DNA from: Balanoglossus misakiensis
Lineage: Eukaryota > Hemichordata
Direction of reading: 5' to 3'
Assembly: GCA_040954595.2 (NCBI GenBank)
Contig: CM082579.2
Location: forward strand, 1,302,001 to 1,366,000
Length of the DNA: 64,000 nt
How positions within the stretch are numbered: the first letter of the stretch is position 1; each line of letters starts with the position of its first letter. The position numbers and the translations under genes were made by a program. Under the pieces are notes generated by a model. That model saw only the letters and a list, made by a program, of their open reading frames with translations, did not search any database and was not told the origin of the DNA. Below, in pieces: positions 10,804 to 41,767 of the stretch.

Positions 10804-13800
10804 CTAGTTTTCACTTGTTTCATCGACCTCCATAAGAGCATCAAACTCTCCTTGTAATGTTTTATTGGGTTTGTAGATGAATCCATCCATTTCCTCTAGA
10901 GGGAGCTCTGTCAAGGAACTGACGCAGACATCACGGGTAGGAGGGGCTTGGGATTTTGTTGCGCTTAAATGTTCCAGTCGCACTGATCGTCGTACGGGTG
11001 TCACGATGGAGATTGGAGTGACAGAGGATTTCTCACCGAAGACTTTGTGGATCCTGTAGAAGAAATTGAATTCAATCAAGTCATTCAAATGAAGTTCATT
11101 TGTAAGATGTTGGCGAGATACAAGTTATATCAATAAAACATCCATTCATTCAAACCTGCTATTTTCTTAACACATTTCTGCTTGTTAACAGATTCCCTTT
11201 TTATTCCATTAACTCTGAACAATCTTCGGCTTTCATAACTCCCACTACACCATCAACTGGCAGATTCCTCACCTGTTAAACAATGGCGTTCTGCTGACAC
11301 AGTATCTGACATTGCATGATGACGGGGTCTGTGTTTCTATTCTGCCTATATCTGATTCTTCACATCTGACAGCTGACGATGACTCTGTTGTTGCCATGAC
11401 ATCAGGTTGTGCACTAATCGATGATGGATCAGCTACTTCTGGTTGGTTTTCTTTTTCTACCTGCCAATTTATGGGTGCACCAACAAAGTCCATCAAAGCT
11501 GTCCTGATTTCTTCAATAGGCTGACAAAAAATTAAAAGAAGTGATTGAAATATCACTAAAAACAACAGACAAGACTAAAATATCAGGGGATTTAAAAAAA
11601 ACCATCGCCCTCACCAAACCCAAACAAAAGCTCAAAGATTTGCAAAATCCACCCATAGAGGGTGCTCTGGCTGACCTCTGCACCATGTTGCACAGCTAGT
11701 TCGTAACACTCTATGATGTCTTCTTGGTTGTTGCTCTCCATTGCGGCTATTTTGGCTTTGCATATCCAGTACTTGGCACACTGTAGAGCGTGGGGATTTT
11801 TGCCGCATATATTAGACAACCACTGCTTCATGGTGTCAATATGGCAGTCCTGTGAGAAACAAACAGACTGATAAGTGATACAATTTCAATAAAGAAAGTC
11901 CTGCAACTATTGCATAGATAGCCAGTTACTTTGAATACATGCTATTATCATTGATTGTCAATAAGAACAACATATGTAATTTTGATTGATTCTATACAGA
12001 AGTCAAACACAACACTTAGCACCTCAACACTGTTTACAAACATTTACGATGAATGCAACAAGCAAGAAATGTACATACATTGTCCAGAAGCGTCAGGCAA
12101 TCACCAAGCATATCTTCCAGTACCATTGTGACTTTACTTTTACCAGGATTAGCATCATACATGTCGATGTCCTCTGCTTCTTTGCTGTACACCACAGTTG
12201 TGCTCTCTCTTGTTTCCATGGGGTCATTGTATATAGCCGGCATACTACGTCGGGATTTCGCCTTCTTCTGCACTGAATTATCAGGTTTCTTGCTGACAGG
12301 CACCACTGAACTCAACTTAGAGGGCGTTTTCCCCTTGGCTGCCAACCAGAGTTCCAATCTCTGTCTGTAAAAAGAAACGACAGAACTTAAGATCAGTTTT
12401 GTCAGTTTAATGAACAGAGGAAAGTGATATGCAAAAACTTCATAGGTGTTCAAGAGTGTATACCACTGCAATTTGCCAGCTATGCTCAAATCATTGTAGT
12501 AGTGGGTTAGCCCATTGTTAGGTAATAAGAAATGGGATCTTTGATCTGTATTATATACCTCATACTGAGTTCCTTATTGCTGTAATCCATTGAACTGCCT
12601 GAACTGAAATCAGTGCTGGTGGCTGGACGGGCTGCCTGACTCAATCTCTGCGAACGAGGGCTCCTCCTCACAGGACTTGTGTTGAATCGCACTGCATGCT
12701 TTCTGGGGCGCTTGGCCTTGTGAGCATTGGCCCAGACACTGCCAATACTCGCAGTGCTAGTTGTTGATTCTTGATTTGACACCAATGCCTCACTTGTACT
12801 GTGGACTGGCACATCCTCCTGCAGGGTAGTAGCTAACTGTGTAACGTTGCCCTTCTCCATCCAGCCAACTCCCTCCTCACAATTACTGTTGACATCAACT
12901 AAACCCTTGGAGGCTTCAGAGCGACCATGACTTTGGAACAGCGATTTCTTTGGCTTTGGTGTCATCTTGTCTATCTTGGCATGTGTCACAGATTCTTTTG
13001 ATGCACTGCTGGTGGTCTTTAATGCAGAGCCTGGTGCCACTTTGCAAGGAGTAGCCAAACCACCACCTTTCCAAGGAGGCCTTTTGGTTTTCTTTGAAGA
13101 GTCTTTTTCTTTTTGTTTGTCTAACCTCCAGCTTTCCAATTTTTTCCTGAGTGGCATGTAAGAAAAATACATACTATTTTAGCAGACATTTTACTCAAAT
13201 CTATAGTTTGCCTTGACATTTCCACCAGATATTCATATTAGATGTTCTCTCGAAATCTATAAGCAACAATAAATGATATTCACCTCATATACTCGCTATC
13301 ACTTTCTTGTGTATATTTCTGTGTATCTTTCTTACATCTGATTGGCAATGGTTTATTAGATACCATCTGCAACACTCTTTGTTGTGATTTACCAGGCTGT
13401 GGGGTAGAGCGTTCATGTTGTGTTTTCTTTACTGGATGACTCCTGAAAAGCAGACATCATAAATGTAGATGTACATTTTTGAGGTTAAAGTTCTGATGAC
13501 AAGAAGTTGTATGGAGACATATTTCAATAAAATCATCTAATTCATTTTTACAGCAAGTGAGATCCTACCTGGTTGGAGGGAGCTCATCTTTCTTCTTCTT
13601 CTTCTCTGCCAAATATTGCTCTAATTTCTCTCGCAATATATCTACATTGACACAGACCAAGAAGTACATTGTAGTTATTTTAGACAGAAATCAAGGCAAA
13701 ACATCGAGCTATGTTGTGTGTCCGCCATTACATTTGTAAATTTGGCGAACGTTGTTCTTTCCATTGTATTGAAATTACCTTCTTTGCTTCTGTGTCTACC

Positions 13801-13914
13801 AGTGTTTTGCTCTTGCTGTTGCATCGTTACGTTACTTGAAGAACTTCTTCGAATGAGCCGATCATCCACAGAGCCTGTGGTCTTGATCGGCGACCCACTG
13901 CTCGCACTCGCCAT
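10804..13914 (-). CDS. CKAP2: Cytoskeleton-associated protein 2 (CKAP2) homologue
   Basis: Eight exons on the minus strand, in transcript order 13779-13914, 13569-13641, 13284-13442, 12559-13146, 12079-12364, 11676-11849, 11273-11520, 10804-11053, giving 637 residues (human about 680). CKAP2 is a mitotic spindle microtubule-binding protein. Evidence is the N-terminal LREKLEQYLAEKKKKK motif; repeated RKKLESW/RQRLELWLAAKGK blocks in the basic disordered middle; the C-terminal alpha-helical domain (HALQCAKYWICKAKI, IIECYELAVQHGAEPIEEIR); and the tail TPVRRSVRLE with CVSSLTELP and FIYKPNKTL, a close match to the vertebrate C-terminus. A KEN degron (11446-11454) fits the APC/C control known for vertebrate CKAP2. 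CCAAT boxes lie upstream of the start. Head to head with the HHIP-like gene, 455 bp apart. Confidence 0.88.
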
Positions 13915-14369
13915 TTTGATTTTCGCAGAAATGTGGCGTTGTCCAATCAACGAAGTCGTTATCACAGACTAGCCAAGCACAAGCCATTTGTTCTTTACAA
14001 TGTGATTGGCTAATCTTGATCAGGAAATGGACAATACGAAATGGGGCACACAAGCGGGACAACGAGTAAACACGGTGAAATTTAACAACTTTAAGAACAC
14101 ACAACTCATTCTTTTTTAAAATAAAAATATGCTTATGATATTTTTGTATATCGTAAGACTACATTTTGCTCCAAAAGGTGACTTATTAGACGGCGAGTGT
14201 AACTGCCCTACACCTATCAGAATATGGACTATTCCACGTTCGCAAGTACAATATACTTTTGTTTTCAGCTTGCTGAAATATACACGCAAAACACGGAAAT
14301 CAAGGCCATTCAGTACGTGATTAAAGATAAAAGCACCTACAAACCCACTTGTTGCTCACTGCCAGAAAT
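13915..14369. promoter_or_regulatory. Shared 455-bp divergent promoter, CKAP2 / HHIP-like
   Basis: The only sequence between the two divergent start codons. It carries a CCAAT box at 13943-13947 (+ strand) and an inverted one at 14005-14009. Paired CCAAT boxes bound by NF-Y are usual in G2/M genes such as CKAP2. No obvious TATA box serves either gene at a standard distance. Confidence 0.45.
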
Positions 14370-18584
<4,215 letters not shown>

Positions 18585-21359
18585 TCATTGCTTTTAAAGG
18601 CCCATATTTCTTAGTCAAGGGCATTTTGACATTAACACATGCCCCCTTATAATATAATGTGTATCTGATGCTTGTCTAGTTTGTTCATTTTCTCACCAAA
18701 GACATGGTTTATGTAGATCTTCAGTTATTGAATTTTAATGAAAGAACATTTTGTACATTTGGCCTAATTTAATATAAAAAGAACAAATTTATAAAAAAGA
18801 ATAATTTGTATATTTAGCCAATTCAAAATGTTTATTCATGCCATATGAATATATAAGTACATATATACATTACTGCGAGTTTGTAAATCATAACACGTTT
18901 GTAAACAGAATAAAAAGTGAATCTTTTATGTTTAAAATATCAAATGTAACAAAATTGTTGCTTTTCTGTGAATAGAGTGAGAAAGTCATAAGCAGAGAAG
19001 TCCAATATGTTGCCATGGTGATATTGTGTATGAATTATTTGTGACACTAGGTTTCCATCCATGGAAACAGGGAAGATGTTTAATTATTGAAGAAGTGTGA
19101 TGAATGTTTATACTGAAGCAGTCGCTTTTTGTATGAGGGGGCTTTGTATGATTGGAACTAAAGCTGGGAATCTTTCCTTTGTGTATGAGAAAATTTGAAA
19201 TGTCCATCAGGGTAAAACTGTTTGGATGGGATTTTGTGTAGCTAAGGATAAATCTATGATCTGGGAGCTATAATGAAAATAACATCAAGTGTACATTGTA
19301 TATGTTGCAGTTTGACAGAGCACTTGTACTGTTAAGCAGCCATGCAAAAAATAAATCAACTATATTGCAAACTGTGATAATATTTGTAGGTTTATTTCTG
19401 ATGAAATGTGAAAAAATAGAATCTACAACATGCATAATGAAAGGCAGTTCCCTTATTGGAAGTCATGAATAGCTAATTTTCTTCAAGAAACTAACTAATT
19501 CGCTAACAGGGTCAGCTATGGAAGTTAAAGTTTGAAAAGTAATTGTCACGGTGTATATTACAATCATGTTAGTATCATGATTTAATTTCAGAATCTTGTT
19601 TGCAAAACTAACTCTATAAAAAATAAGCCCAAAATTTACACAGACTGCTTCAAAGTTTTAAAAAATAAAAGCAAACATTTGAAAAGCTGTCGTTCAGAAG
19701 TTTTCAAATGTATAATTGTTAATATGTATACATGGAATTATAAAAACAGAATAAATCCAATGATGGTCGTTTACAGAAGGAGACAGAGGGAAAATTAAAA
19801 GCCGAACTGGCCAATGAAAGTCTAGCATGGCTTTCAGTCACACCCTGTACAATGGTACCTTCCACCCCTATCCTGTGGTTTAACCCTATAACTTTATAAT
19901 AAGGCTGTACCAATATACATGAGAATAGGGGTGCAAGGGGTTAACACACCCAAACGAAACAAAGGAATCTTTATGAAGTATGATATCTGAATCTATATTA
20001 TTCCCCCTCGTCAGTAATCAATATTTGTTATGTATTTGAGCACTAGTGAAAACACACTGTTTATATGTTCGTTTTGAATATTACAAACAATTCAGCTCTC
20101 TCAAAGCGTAATTCCACCACAGACCTACAAGAAAACATGGATTTATGGTCCCAATGTATCCAAAAATAGCATCAATGACACTGTGCTCCCGTTTTGATCT
20201 GATTGAAACCCATCGTAGGAAATTTTTGTTCCTGGCAAATATTTCCTTTACTGTGGTGACAGAATCTTTGGACTAGGTATCTTAAACTGTACACACTTTA
20301 TCAAGTGGCAAGACCAGACCATCAAATTTTACCCTCAAAAGTGGCTTGTATATTTTACATTTGTGGAAGTGAGTAGCCTGAAAGTATCAAGATGAAGAAA
20401 TTATCACTTGAACTAACACCAAAATACACATAGCTTTTTGTATCAGGATTTATGATAGGCCAAAAAACTAGATTTTGTAGCAGGAGCAGCAAACATCAAC
20501 CAATACAAAAGAATCTATTAACTGAATTTCTATTAACTGATTTTTTTCTATAGATGTCCAACACAATTCTTCAGCAGTAAATGATATTTGTGTATTCTGT
20601 TCAACAAATATTTATGTAAATGCATCTACTGTGTGCAAATCACACCTTTCTGCTGAATTAAGCAAGAAGAAATTCATTGTCATTTAAAAATGAAAATAAA
20701 CTCAGGGGAAAATGGCCTTGATTTTAATCTGGGAAGAGTTCACTGTCAAGATGCAACTGAGGCAGATATTTCAGCCGCCATAGTTACACCTGATGTCTAC
20801 TGGCTCTGGCTGCTATTTTAAACTCTGATATATTCCATTAAAATGCCCAAATTGCGAGAAGAATGCCTCTTGGTTTGTTCCCAATGAGATACCATACAGT
20901 CCAAGACATACTTTTATGTCTATGCCCGGTTATGTGCCAAAGGCTATAGCACGCAGGCCAACAGCTGATGATTGTTATTGTGAATGAATAACATGGAAAC
21001 CACTGCCACCTTGTTAAGAATTCTTTGCAACTTTCAAAATAGTGATGAAACGAAAAACAACACAAGACACACTTGATCTTCCATGGTTAAATTGTCTCGG
21101 TTGCATGGGCATCTTACATTTCATGTCTTGAATGCATCAGTTGTACACTAGTAGCTAGCATGTCAATCTGCTTAACTTTTCTGTTCAGTAGGTGTTACGT
21201 GTACACACTATATTTTCATGACAATTTCAGCCCACCAGTAGCTCATGCTAGCATATTTTCTTGCAAATAATGTCAACACAGATCCTTGGTCCGTTGGATT
21301 CAGAAAACTTTAAAGCGATTATGACTAAAAAAACTGGACATGCACTGATTGGATCTCTC
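18585..21359. other. Convergent 3' region between HHIPL and the formin
   Basis: About 2.8 kb without a coding exon. It holds + strand AATAAA signals near 18909 and 19350 and minus-strand ones (TTTATT on +) near 18831 and 19391. The most likely content is the two facing 3' UTRs. Confidence 0.5.
18909..18914 (+). terminator. Candidate poly(A) signal of HHIPL
   Basis: AATAAA 325 bases after the stop; a second AATAAA lies at 19350-19355. Confidence 0.45.
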
Positions 21360-35052
<13,693 letters not shown>

Positions 35053-35598
35053 TATCGTTGTTTATGTCCACTGCACGGTTCAGGAATACGATCTAACCTC
35101 TGTACACTGTTCGTACGCCCGCTTATGAAGGGCGCGACCAAATCGTTCCAGCTCTCCTACAAAAATGTTCGTCTGCTGGGATAAACCGCAACACAAATCA
35201 ACGTTGAGGCCTCGTGATATTCAAACCATGCAAACCGCCGATCCAGTTTTTCTGTCAACCCTGGCTGGTGGGCAGAACTTCCGTGCCTACCTCCTCTGCC
35301 ATATTTGATTTTGACTACCTGTTATAGTCTGCAATCAGAGGGGCCAATCAGAAAGCTCGTTCTAAACCAACACCGGAAAGCGTTTCCGGAAGTGGGTGCC
35401 GCTGACAAAGTTAATTTCTACGCTTGAATAACAATAAATTGAGATCGACTAAGCCATTCAAAGCGGTGTGGTTTGGTACTATGAGCTTGCGGCATTTCTT
35501 TTCGGGGACTTCCAGCTCATAAGTTCCACAGACTTTGAGCAATTTGATGAAATTAGCGTTTAATGCAGTAACATTTTATTACGCATGCGCGAGGCAAC
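35053..35598. promoter_or_regulatory. Bidirectional promoter of DIAPH and TDRD3 (546 bp)
   Basis: Separates the two divergent start codons. It contains CCAAT (35344-35348), a perfect palindrome of two ETS sites (CCGGAAA-GCG-TTTCCGG, 35373-35389), an NRF1-like ACGCATGCGCG (35581-35591), and AACATGGCGG, a YY1-like motif spanning the TDRD3 ATG. This is a typical TATA-less housekeeping promoter arrangement. Confidence 0.6.
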
Positions 35599-38500
35599 AT
35601 GGCGGAATCAAAACTTCGAAAACAAGGATGGTATGTAAAAATTGTCATAGAAGTTGCTGTGCCGGGCACTTGCCCATATTTTAACGCTGCATATTGTAGT
35701 TGGTGATTCTTGGTTACTCTGTTTAGAAAACGGACACGATTTACATGACAAGCGCGGACCAAGTCATAGTACTACATGTAGCACATGATGCCATGCCATA
35801 CACGCGACACGACATGCTACATCTGGAATCTGAATCATGTACATTGCACTGTACTGACTACTGAATTACAATATTTGAGTGGGATCAGACATATATATGT
35901 TAACCAGGAAGTGTGGGATGAAGCCGCGTTTGCGCATATGCATTCGTGGGACATGACTTCCTACTGGTACTATTCATTGCGTGTTTGTATGACATTGACA
36001 GTCATTCATTATTAGTTCAACGCGTGTTAATAAAGTGTGGAGTGTTGTAGCACAGGCGCAGGAATCACAGACTGTAACCTGATTGCACTACAGGCTACAG
36101 TCAGTGTGATTCCTGCGCCTGTGATTGAAAGTGAAATCATGCCAAATAATGATATCCTCACATTTTTTCCCCTTCCCACACCACATGAATAAAGGCATCT
36201 TAGCAAAGAGGGATTTGCGGAATGCTGTGATGGAATAGATAATGAGAATGTTGATGCAGTTCTCAAGAATGCATTAAATGTAAGTTTTGAATTTTTAGTG
36301 TATTAACAGGCCCATCCAATCTATTATCAAATCATGGTCTAAATACACATTTCTAAGCCTTGGCCTATGGCATATTCAGTAAATTGATACTAGTAGTTTT
36401 AGGTGAGTGTAATAAAGACCAACCAACCTAGTATGGTCTGAGTCTCAGCTCTGTCATTGTAGCACTACAGGTAAATGTCTTTCTATTCTATGTGTACGTG
36501 TATACAGGCTGATCTAAGGCAGATTGGTGAGGCATTTTTTCCAACAGACATCAACAGAGGAAAAATCGAATGTGTAAGTACAGAAAATATATATTGAGTG
36601 ATGTACTGTTTATTTTCCATAGGAAGTTATTTATGCTGTATCATACTGAATATACATGCAGACTTACACCTGTCATGACATCTCACAGCTTACAGCAACA
36701 AAATCCAGTCCATACCTACTGTGAATGTGAGCTGTATACATCGAATATCAACATTATTTTCTTCACCATAGATCAAAGGGCCATGCGTACTACAGATTCA
36801 GAAATCACGAAATGTGACGGCACCAAAAGCCAATGAGGAATCACAACATGCACCAAGGATGCTAAGACTCAGTCTGACAGATGGCCAAAGTACTTGTGGT
36901 GGTATTGAAGTCAAACGTATTGATAAATTAAGGTCAGTGGTTTGGCTTGAAACTTCAATTGATGTATAGATTTGTTAGGTGTTATTCTTAAATATCATTT
37001 TCACACTGAGAAACCATTGCCTTGTATCGTATATTTAGATTTCTTACAAGACAAGTATAATGCTTGGAAATTATCACCCATATTATCTCTTTGTCTTTTT
37101 TTATTGTATAGTTTGTCAAGCGCACCAGGAACCAAAGTGAAACTGACTGGTGACATCCCGATTCAAAATGGATTTCTGCTCTTAGACAATCAGAATACTA
37201 CTGTCCTAGGTGGCCGAGTTGAAAAACTTGTCACCAAGTGGGAGCTTGCAAGGGTAACTGCCTCTACCATACTCCTGCTGATGATTTATCCACTATTTGT
37301 TTTGGTATTAGAAAAATTCAGTTTGATAAATCTTCTGTTGTGTCACTATTGTAATTCTCTTGTTTCCAGAGTTTAGCACACCACAGTAGAAATTATGAAG
37401 GCAGAGAAGGTGGTCCACCTCCGTGGATCCCTTTTGGACAGAAGAGAGGGCCTGTAAACAGAGAAAAAGCCAACATAAGAGGTCTGTTACAATTCTGATT
37501 ACTCATGGGTTTGAGAGTTTGTCTCAGATAAACTGCATTTGTAGCAGACTGGTTCAGTGATCTGCTAAAATCCCAAGTTCACAAAACAGTTTATTGATTT
37601 TAACTTTCTTCCGTAGATTTCAAGTCACTAGACACTCACAAGGAACACAACGAACACGACAAGGAGTTTGAAGAACAGAGGAAGGCAGTCATTGAAGCCA
37701 CACTACAGGAGGGGAAAAGTAAAACATTTGGAGGTGGTAGTGCCGCTGCACAGAATCTGCAGAAAGAAAAAGAAAGCCAGAGAAAATCTGCCGCAAGCAG
37801 TGGTGGCAGTTCAGCAAACTCTACCAGTGGTTCTGGGATTTACCGACAGTTGCCATCTGGAGTATGTATATCAGAAGTTTCTTTCTATTTTCACTGCCAC
37901 CATCTAACCCTTACAAAATTCATATGTGTCACAATGGCACTTATCAGCCTCTGCATGATTTAGTGTGCACTTAACCAAATTGCAATCTTTCAGTTGCTTT
38001 CATTTCTTTGTACATTTACATCTTTTTGCCATAGGTTGATGACAAAGCTCTTCAGAAATTGATTGACATGGGATTTGAGAGAGAAAGGTCAATCTCTGCC
38101 CTCAAAGAGCACTCAGGGGATGTAGATGGTGCAATACATTCACTACTTCAAGCTCCACAACAACAACAACAAGGTTACCAGAAATACTCCAGTGATGGTG
38201 GTGGTGGCAGTGCTGGTGGTAGGCAAAGATCAGGTAAAAAAGTGCCATTGGTTTGGTGTTATCTACAGTAGACATTACAGTTGCCTCTTTGAATTTTATA
38301 CATGTACTATGTTTCAACATGCTTGCCTCAGAATGATGTAGTTTCTATCATCACAATGTCAGGTGGTAGGGGAAGATCAGGTCGAGGCAGAGGACGAGGA
38401 AGGGGTCGTCGTGGACAAGATGATGATGATGACGATGGTGATGTAGATGGCGTGCAAGGCAGACCATCAGGGCCGACAACGTTATTTGATTTTCTGGAAA

Positions 38501-40093
38501 CACAACTTGGTACTGTTTCTGGTAAGTTACAGAATAGGAAATCTAGTAACACTACATTCTCCTCAGTAATTCCATAGTTTCCTTTTTTTTATCTTTGTAA
38601 TTAAAACAATATGTATTTCAGTAGAGAAAGAGAACACGGCATCTAACTCGTACAGTGGAAGGCAGTACAATGACAACTGGCAAGAGAGTTCCAAGCCCTA
38701 CAGAGACAGACGGCAACAACAACAAAGTGACAGAAGAAATTACGACCGCCAACCTCAGTCCGTCCATGATGCAGGTATTGTGTTTGTACATGGCGATAAA
38801 GACATCAGGAAAGGCAGAGACACATATAACGGACAGGAACACAGGAATCCGAGTGAGAGAGGATCTCATCAATACCAGAATCAAGGTAGGGGTAATCAAT
38901 ATCCGAGGAATCAAGGTGACAGAAGAGGCGATCAAGACAGACAACAACAACGAGATTACGGGCCGCGCCAAGAACGAGACAATTATGGCAAGTTTTCACA
39001 GTCTAGAAACTATGCACCCAGACATGAACCACGGCAAAGTTACAATGACAGAAAACAGTTTGATAACAGGACAGATTTCCGACAAGATGGCAGAGGAGGT
39101 CGACAGAATCGATATGATCATGCTCAGCCTCAGGAGAGACAGGGAAGTCAACAACAGTTCAGAGGTGATCAGAGAGACGAGAGGGATTACAGGGGTGGAG
39201 ACAGCAGAGGACAGGATTATCGGCAAAGAGACCGGCCGGAGAGTGGGGCCAGGTCAAGGCAGACCCAGCCTCCTCCACCACCACCCCCACCAGCTGCAGA
39301 TGCCGGCAGGAAACAAAAGGAAGATTGGAAGAAGGGAGATCAATGCCTTGCCAAATACTGGGAAGATAATCGGGTAAGATCTGGCTAGATTTTGCAGTGT
39401 CATCTACCCTGGTTGCAAATACCAATGATAGTACATTTTAATATGTATGAGAGCAGAGACTGATGAATTGTCTGTATGTCTGATACTTGTTCACATGGTT
39501 TACAAAACTTTCTGTCCCCCAATAGATGTATGCAGCCCAGATCTATGAAGTACATCCTGATTTACCGACTGCGGTGGTTCATTTCCTTGAATATGGAAAC
39601 CATGAAGAAGTGTTGCTCCAAGATATCAAGCCCATGCCAACCATAGGTACATGGGTATGTCAGACGTTTTCTTGCATACATGTGTTGGATGTATTTGCAC
39701 ATGAAGCTTTTGGAGGTGTTCCATCCTGTATTCTGTTCTTCAGTTGTTAGCGTGATACTTAAAATTAGCAGTGGTGTCATAGAGAGAGCGGTTATAGTGC
39801 CAGAAGATTTTGGGTATAAATGAGGATGCCATGGATTTGTTACATATGTATTTACATACTTGTATATCTATGCATTTGTCTATCATTTTACATCCTGTTC
39901 GTTTATTTTTGACTCGTTCCAGGTCGGAGATGGTAAAACTCGTCGCAGAGTATATGAAAACTTTGAGGGACCCATGGGAGAGACATTGGAATTTCGACAG
40001 GGGGGTGGCGGCAACTACAGACGAGACAGAGAAAGACGTCCACCAAACCGACCCCAACAGCAGTACTACCAACCGCCTGCAGCTAGAAAATAA
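35599..40093 (+). CDS. TDRD3: Tudor domain-containing protein 3 (TDRD3)
   Basis: Twelve exons: 35599-35630, 36195-36279, 36508-36573, 36772-36932, 37112-37253, 37370-37481, 37617-37861, 38035-38233, 38363-38521, 38622-39373, 39526-39654, 39923-40093; 750 residues (human isoforms 651-744). TDRD3 reads asymmetric dimethyl-arginine on histones and RNA polymerase II and carries topoisomerase TOP3B. Order: N-terminal DUF1767/OB fold ([49 protein letters not shown]) that contacts TOP3[16 protein letters not shown] domain ([20 protein letters not shown], about 285-325); RG-rich segment and [11 protein letters not shown]; a long Arg/Gln/Gly-rich disordered exon; Tudor domain (about 633-690) keeping the cage Tyr in AKYWED, Tyr in MYAAQ, and FLEYGN; C-terminal TLEFRQGG and QQYYQPP, the exon-junction-complex motif. 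Exon 2 uses the acceptor at 36194 because it restores GWHLSKEG. Promoter shared with DIAPH. Confidence 0.95.
36051..36123. other. Long foldback hairpin in TDRD3 intron 1
   Basis: Arm 36051-36081 pairs with arm 36091-36123: 19 perfect base pairs (CACAGGCGCAGGAATCACA and its complement), a 2-base bulge, then 11 of 12 pairs, closed by a 9-base loop. The 73-base size is like a microRNA precursor, but a small foldback element or recent inverted duplication is as likely. I recognise no known microRNA in the arms. Confidence 0.6.
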
Positions 40094-40216
40094 AATGAAG
40101 TGATACATCATTCCTTCCGTGAAACTAATACATTTCAATACAGATGCTTGAATAGGAATATGTAACCTATGCTCTGCAGCCCCATTTCCCTGTATGTAGA
40201 TCCAAACACATCGTTG

Positions 40217-40222
40217 AATAAA
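40217..40222 (+). terminator. Poly(A) signal of TDRD3
   Basis: AATAAA 124 bases after the stop. A second one at 41487-41492 could give a longer 3' UTR overlapping the convergent gene. Confidence 0.55.
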
Positions 40223-41585
40223 ATGGGGTTGCATCAAAGTCTGGTGATGGTTGAGTTTATACCTTTTTTTTGTTACCCACAGGGTATTACATAGGAAGAT
40301 TCGAAATGCTTTTATGTACAGAAGTACCAAGTATGTCATCTTGTGTACATCAACACACAAATACTTCAATTCACACTGCCTTGCCAAAAAGAGTGCATTT
40401 TCTTGAAGATTTTAGCAAATTCGGATCCAACATTTTTTGCCAACACTGGTAAATTACAACATCCTTAGACCAACATTTTTCAGAAAGGGGTTCTTGTAAG
40501 TTTACTCACAACACTGAAATGGTTGAAGTCCCATAAAATTAAAATACTTTCAATATTATTTTGCAAAATGCAGCTGTGTATTCAGATTTGTTTTATCTTA
40601 CCACTTGAGCTTTATTGTAGTTGAACTGTTTTCTTTAAAGATGAATTTAGCTACTTCCTATTGGAAGTGTAACAAAAATGCTTTGAATATATTTTGTCAG
40701 TTTTCATTTATGCTATGCCTGCAGACATCATATCAACTGTGTTATTATTCTGGTAAAATAGACAACTGCTTTCCAAATGTCCTCCTAAAGTCCAAGTATT
40801 TATTAGTTTGGGTCAACTTCCCCTGCCCTTTGTTTTAGAGGGATGGGTTGGTCTATTCACAGTGGTAAGATGAAAGAATTTAAATTAATACAAAATGTTT
40901 AAAACTGTTTTATAGAATCCTAAAAATGTTAAAATTAATACTGTACTCAGGATTTGATATTTGGCAATATCACTACTCCTTAATTAATTTTTGAAAGTTG
41001 TTTACTTCCCTAATTTTTATCTATTTTATCTATAGATTACCCATTGAGCCCAAACACATACCGGTAACCCATATTAAGGTTGCGTGATTTTTTTTCTTTC
41101 GCATTCACACACCACAAAGTTTTTCTGCTTTGTTTCTGTGAATGTTTACTTGTAAGTTCTTAAGTTTTTGTTTCTGGTGCATCTGTCCAATTTAAGAGAT
41201 AGCAGCTCTTACTTTGATATTTAATTCAATGCTTGAGATGCACCAATGTGTGAGATTCTATTATTCATACCATCATGCGAGAAACAGAGGTTGTTTTGTT
41301 CAAACTTCACTTCTTTCCTTAAAAGAAAAACTGAAACATGATTAAGTGTTGTGTTTCAATACCATAGTCACAATTCTTGTTACATTTTATATTTCAATTA
41401 TTTATGCAATAATGGCTTTCATTTTGTGGCCATGTTAGGGAAGTCTTCCTTTGTTTTCATAAAGCTATTTTGATTTTCAAGTCTCCAATAAATAATACAC
41501 CTTTACCAATGACAGTGTTTGTGTAACAATGATCGCTTCTTAAAAGTACCGGAAAAAAGAGAGAGGGTTGACTCTGAATGACGAA

Positions 41586-41591
41586 TTTATT
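41586..41591 (-). terminator. Poly(A) signal of the coiled-coil gene
   Basis: TTTATT on the + strand, that is AATAAA on the coding strand, 177 bases past the stop codon. Confidence 0.5.
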
Positions 41592-41767
41592 TTTGTACAA
41601 TTTTAAGAAATATTTTACAGTGGTTCAGATTGTTTCAATTAGGCATACTTGCATGATAAGTTGTCAAAGTTTTCTGAATGGTCGTTATTTTCTCGTTTTT
41701 TTCCCCATCAGTCTTTCGTTTCTGTGTTTGAGATTTTGAAATTTCGGTAGATTTCATCATAATCGGA

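Larger units (their letters stand above)
40094..41767. other. Convergent 3' region between TDRD3 and the coiled-coil gene
   Basis: No coding exon is visible. Facing 3' UTRs are likely: + strand AATAAA at 40217 and 41487, minus-strand AATAAA at 41586-41591. Confidence 0.5.

Noticed and set aside
38655-39377. 240-residue + frame in a second frame
   Set aside because: It overlaps the Arg/Gln-rich exon of TDRD3, whose own frame continues into the Tudor domain; the low-complexity codons simply keep a second frame open.
39526-39646. Exon 11 of TDRD3 ending at the GTACAT donor (39647)
   Set aside because: It leaves one base and breaks the frame into the last exon; the GTATGT donor after 39654 keeps phase and similarity.
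39740-40387. 215-residue minus-strand frame
   Set aside because: Antisense to the last TDRD3 exon and 3' UTR, with no recognisable motif.
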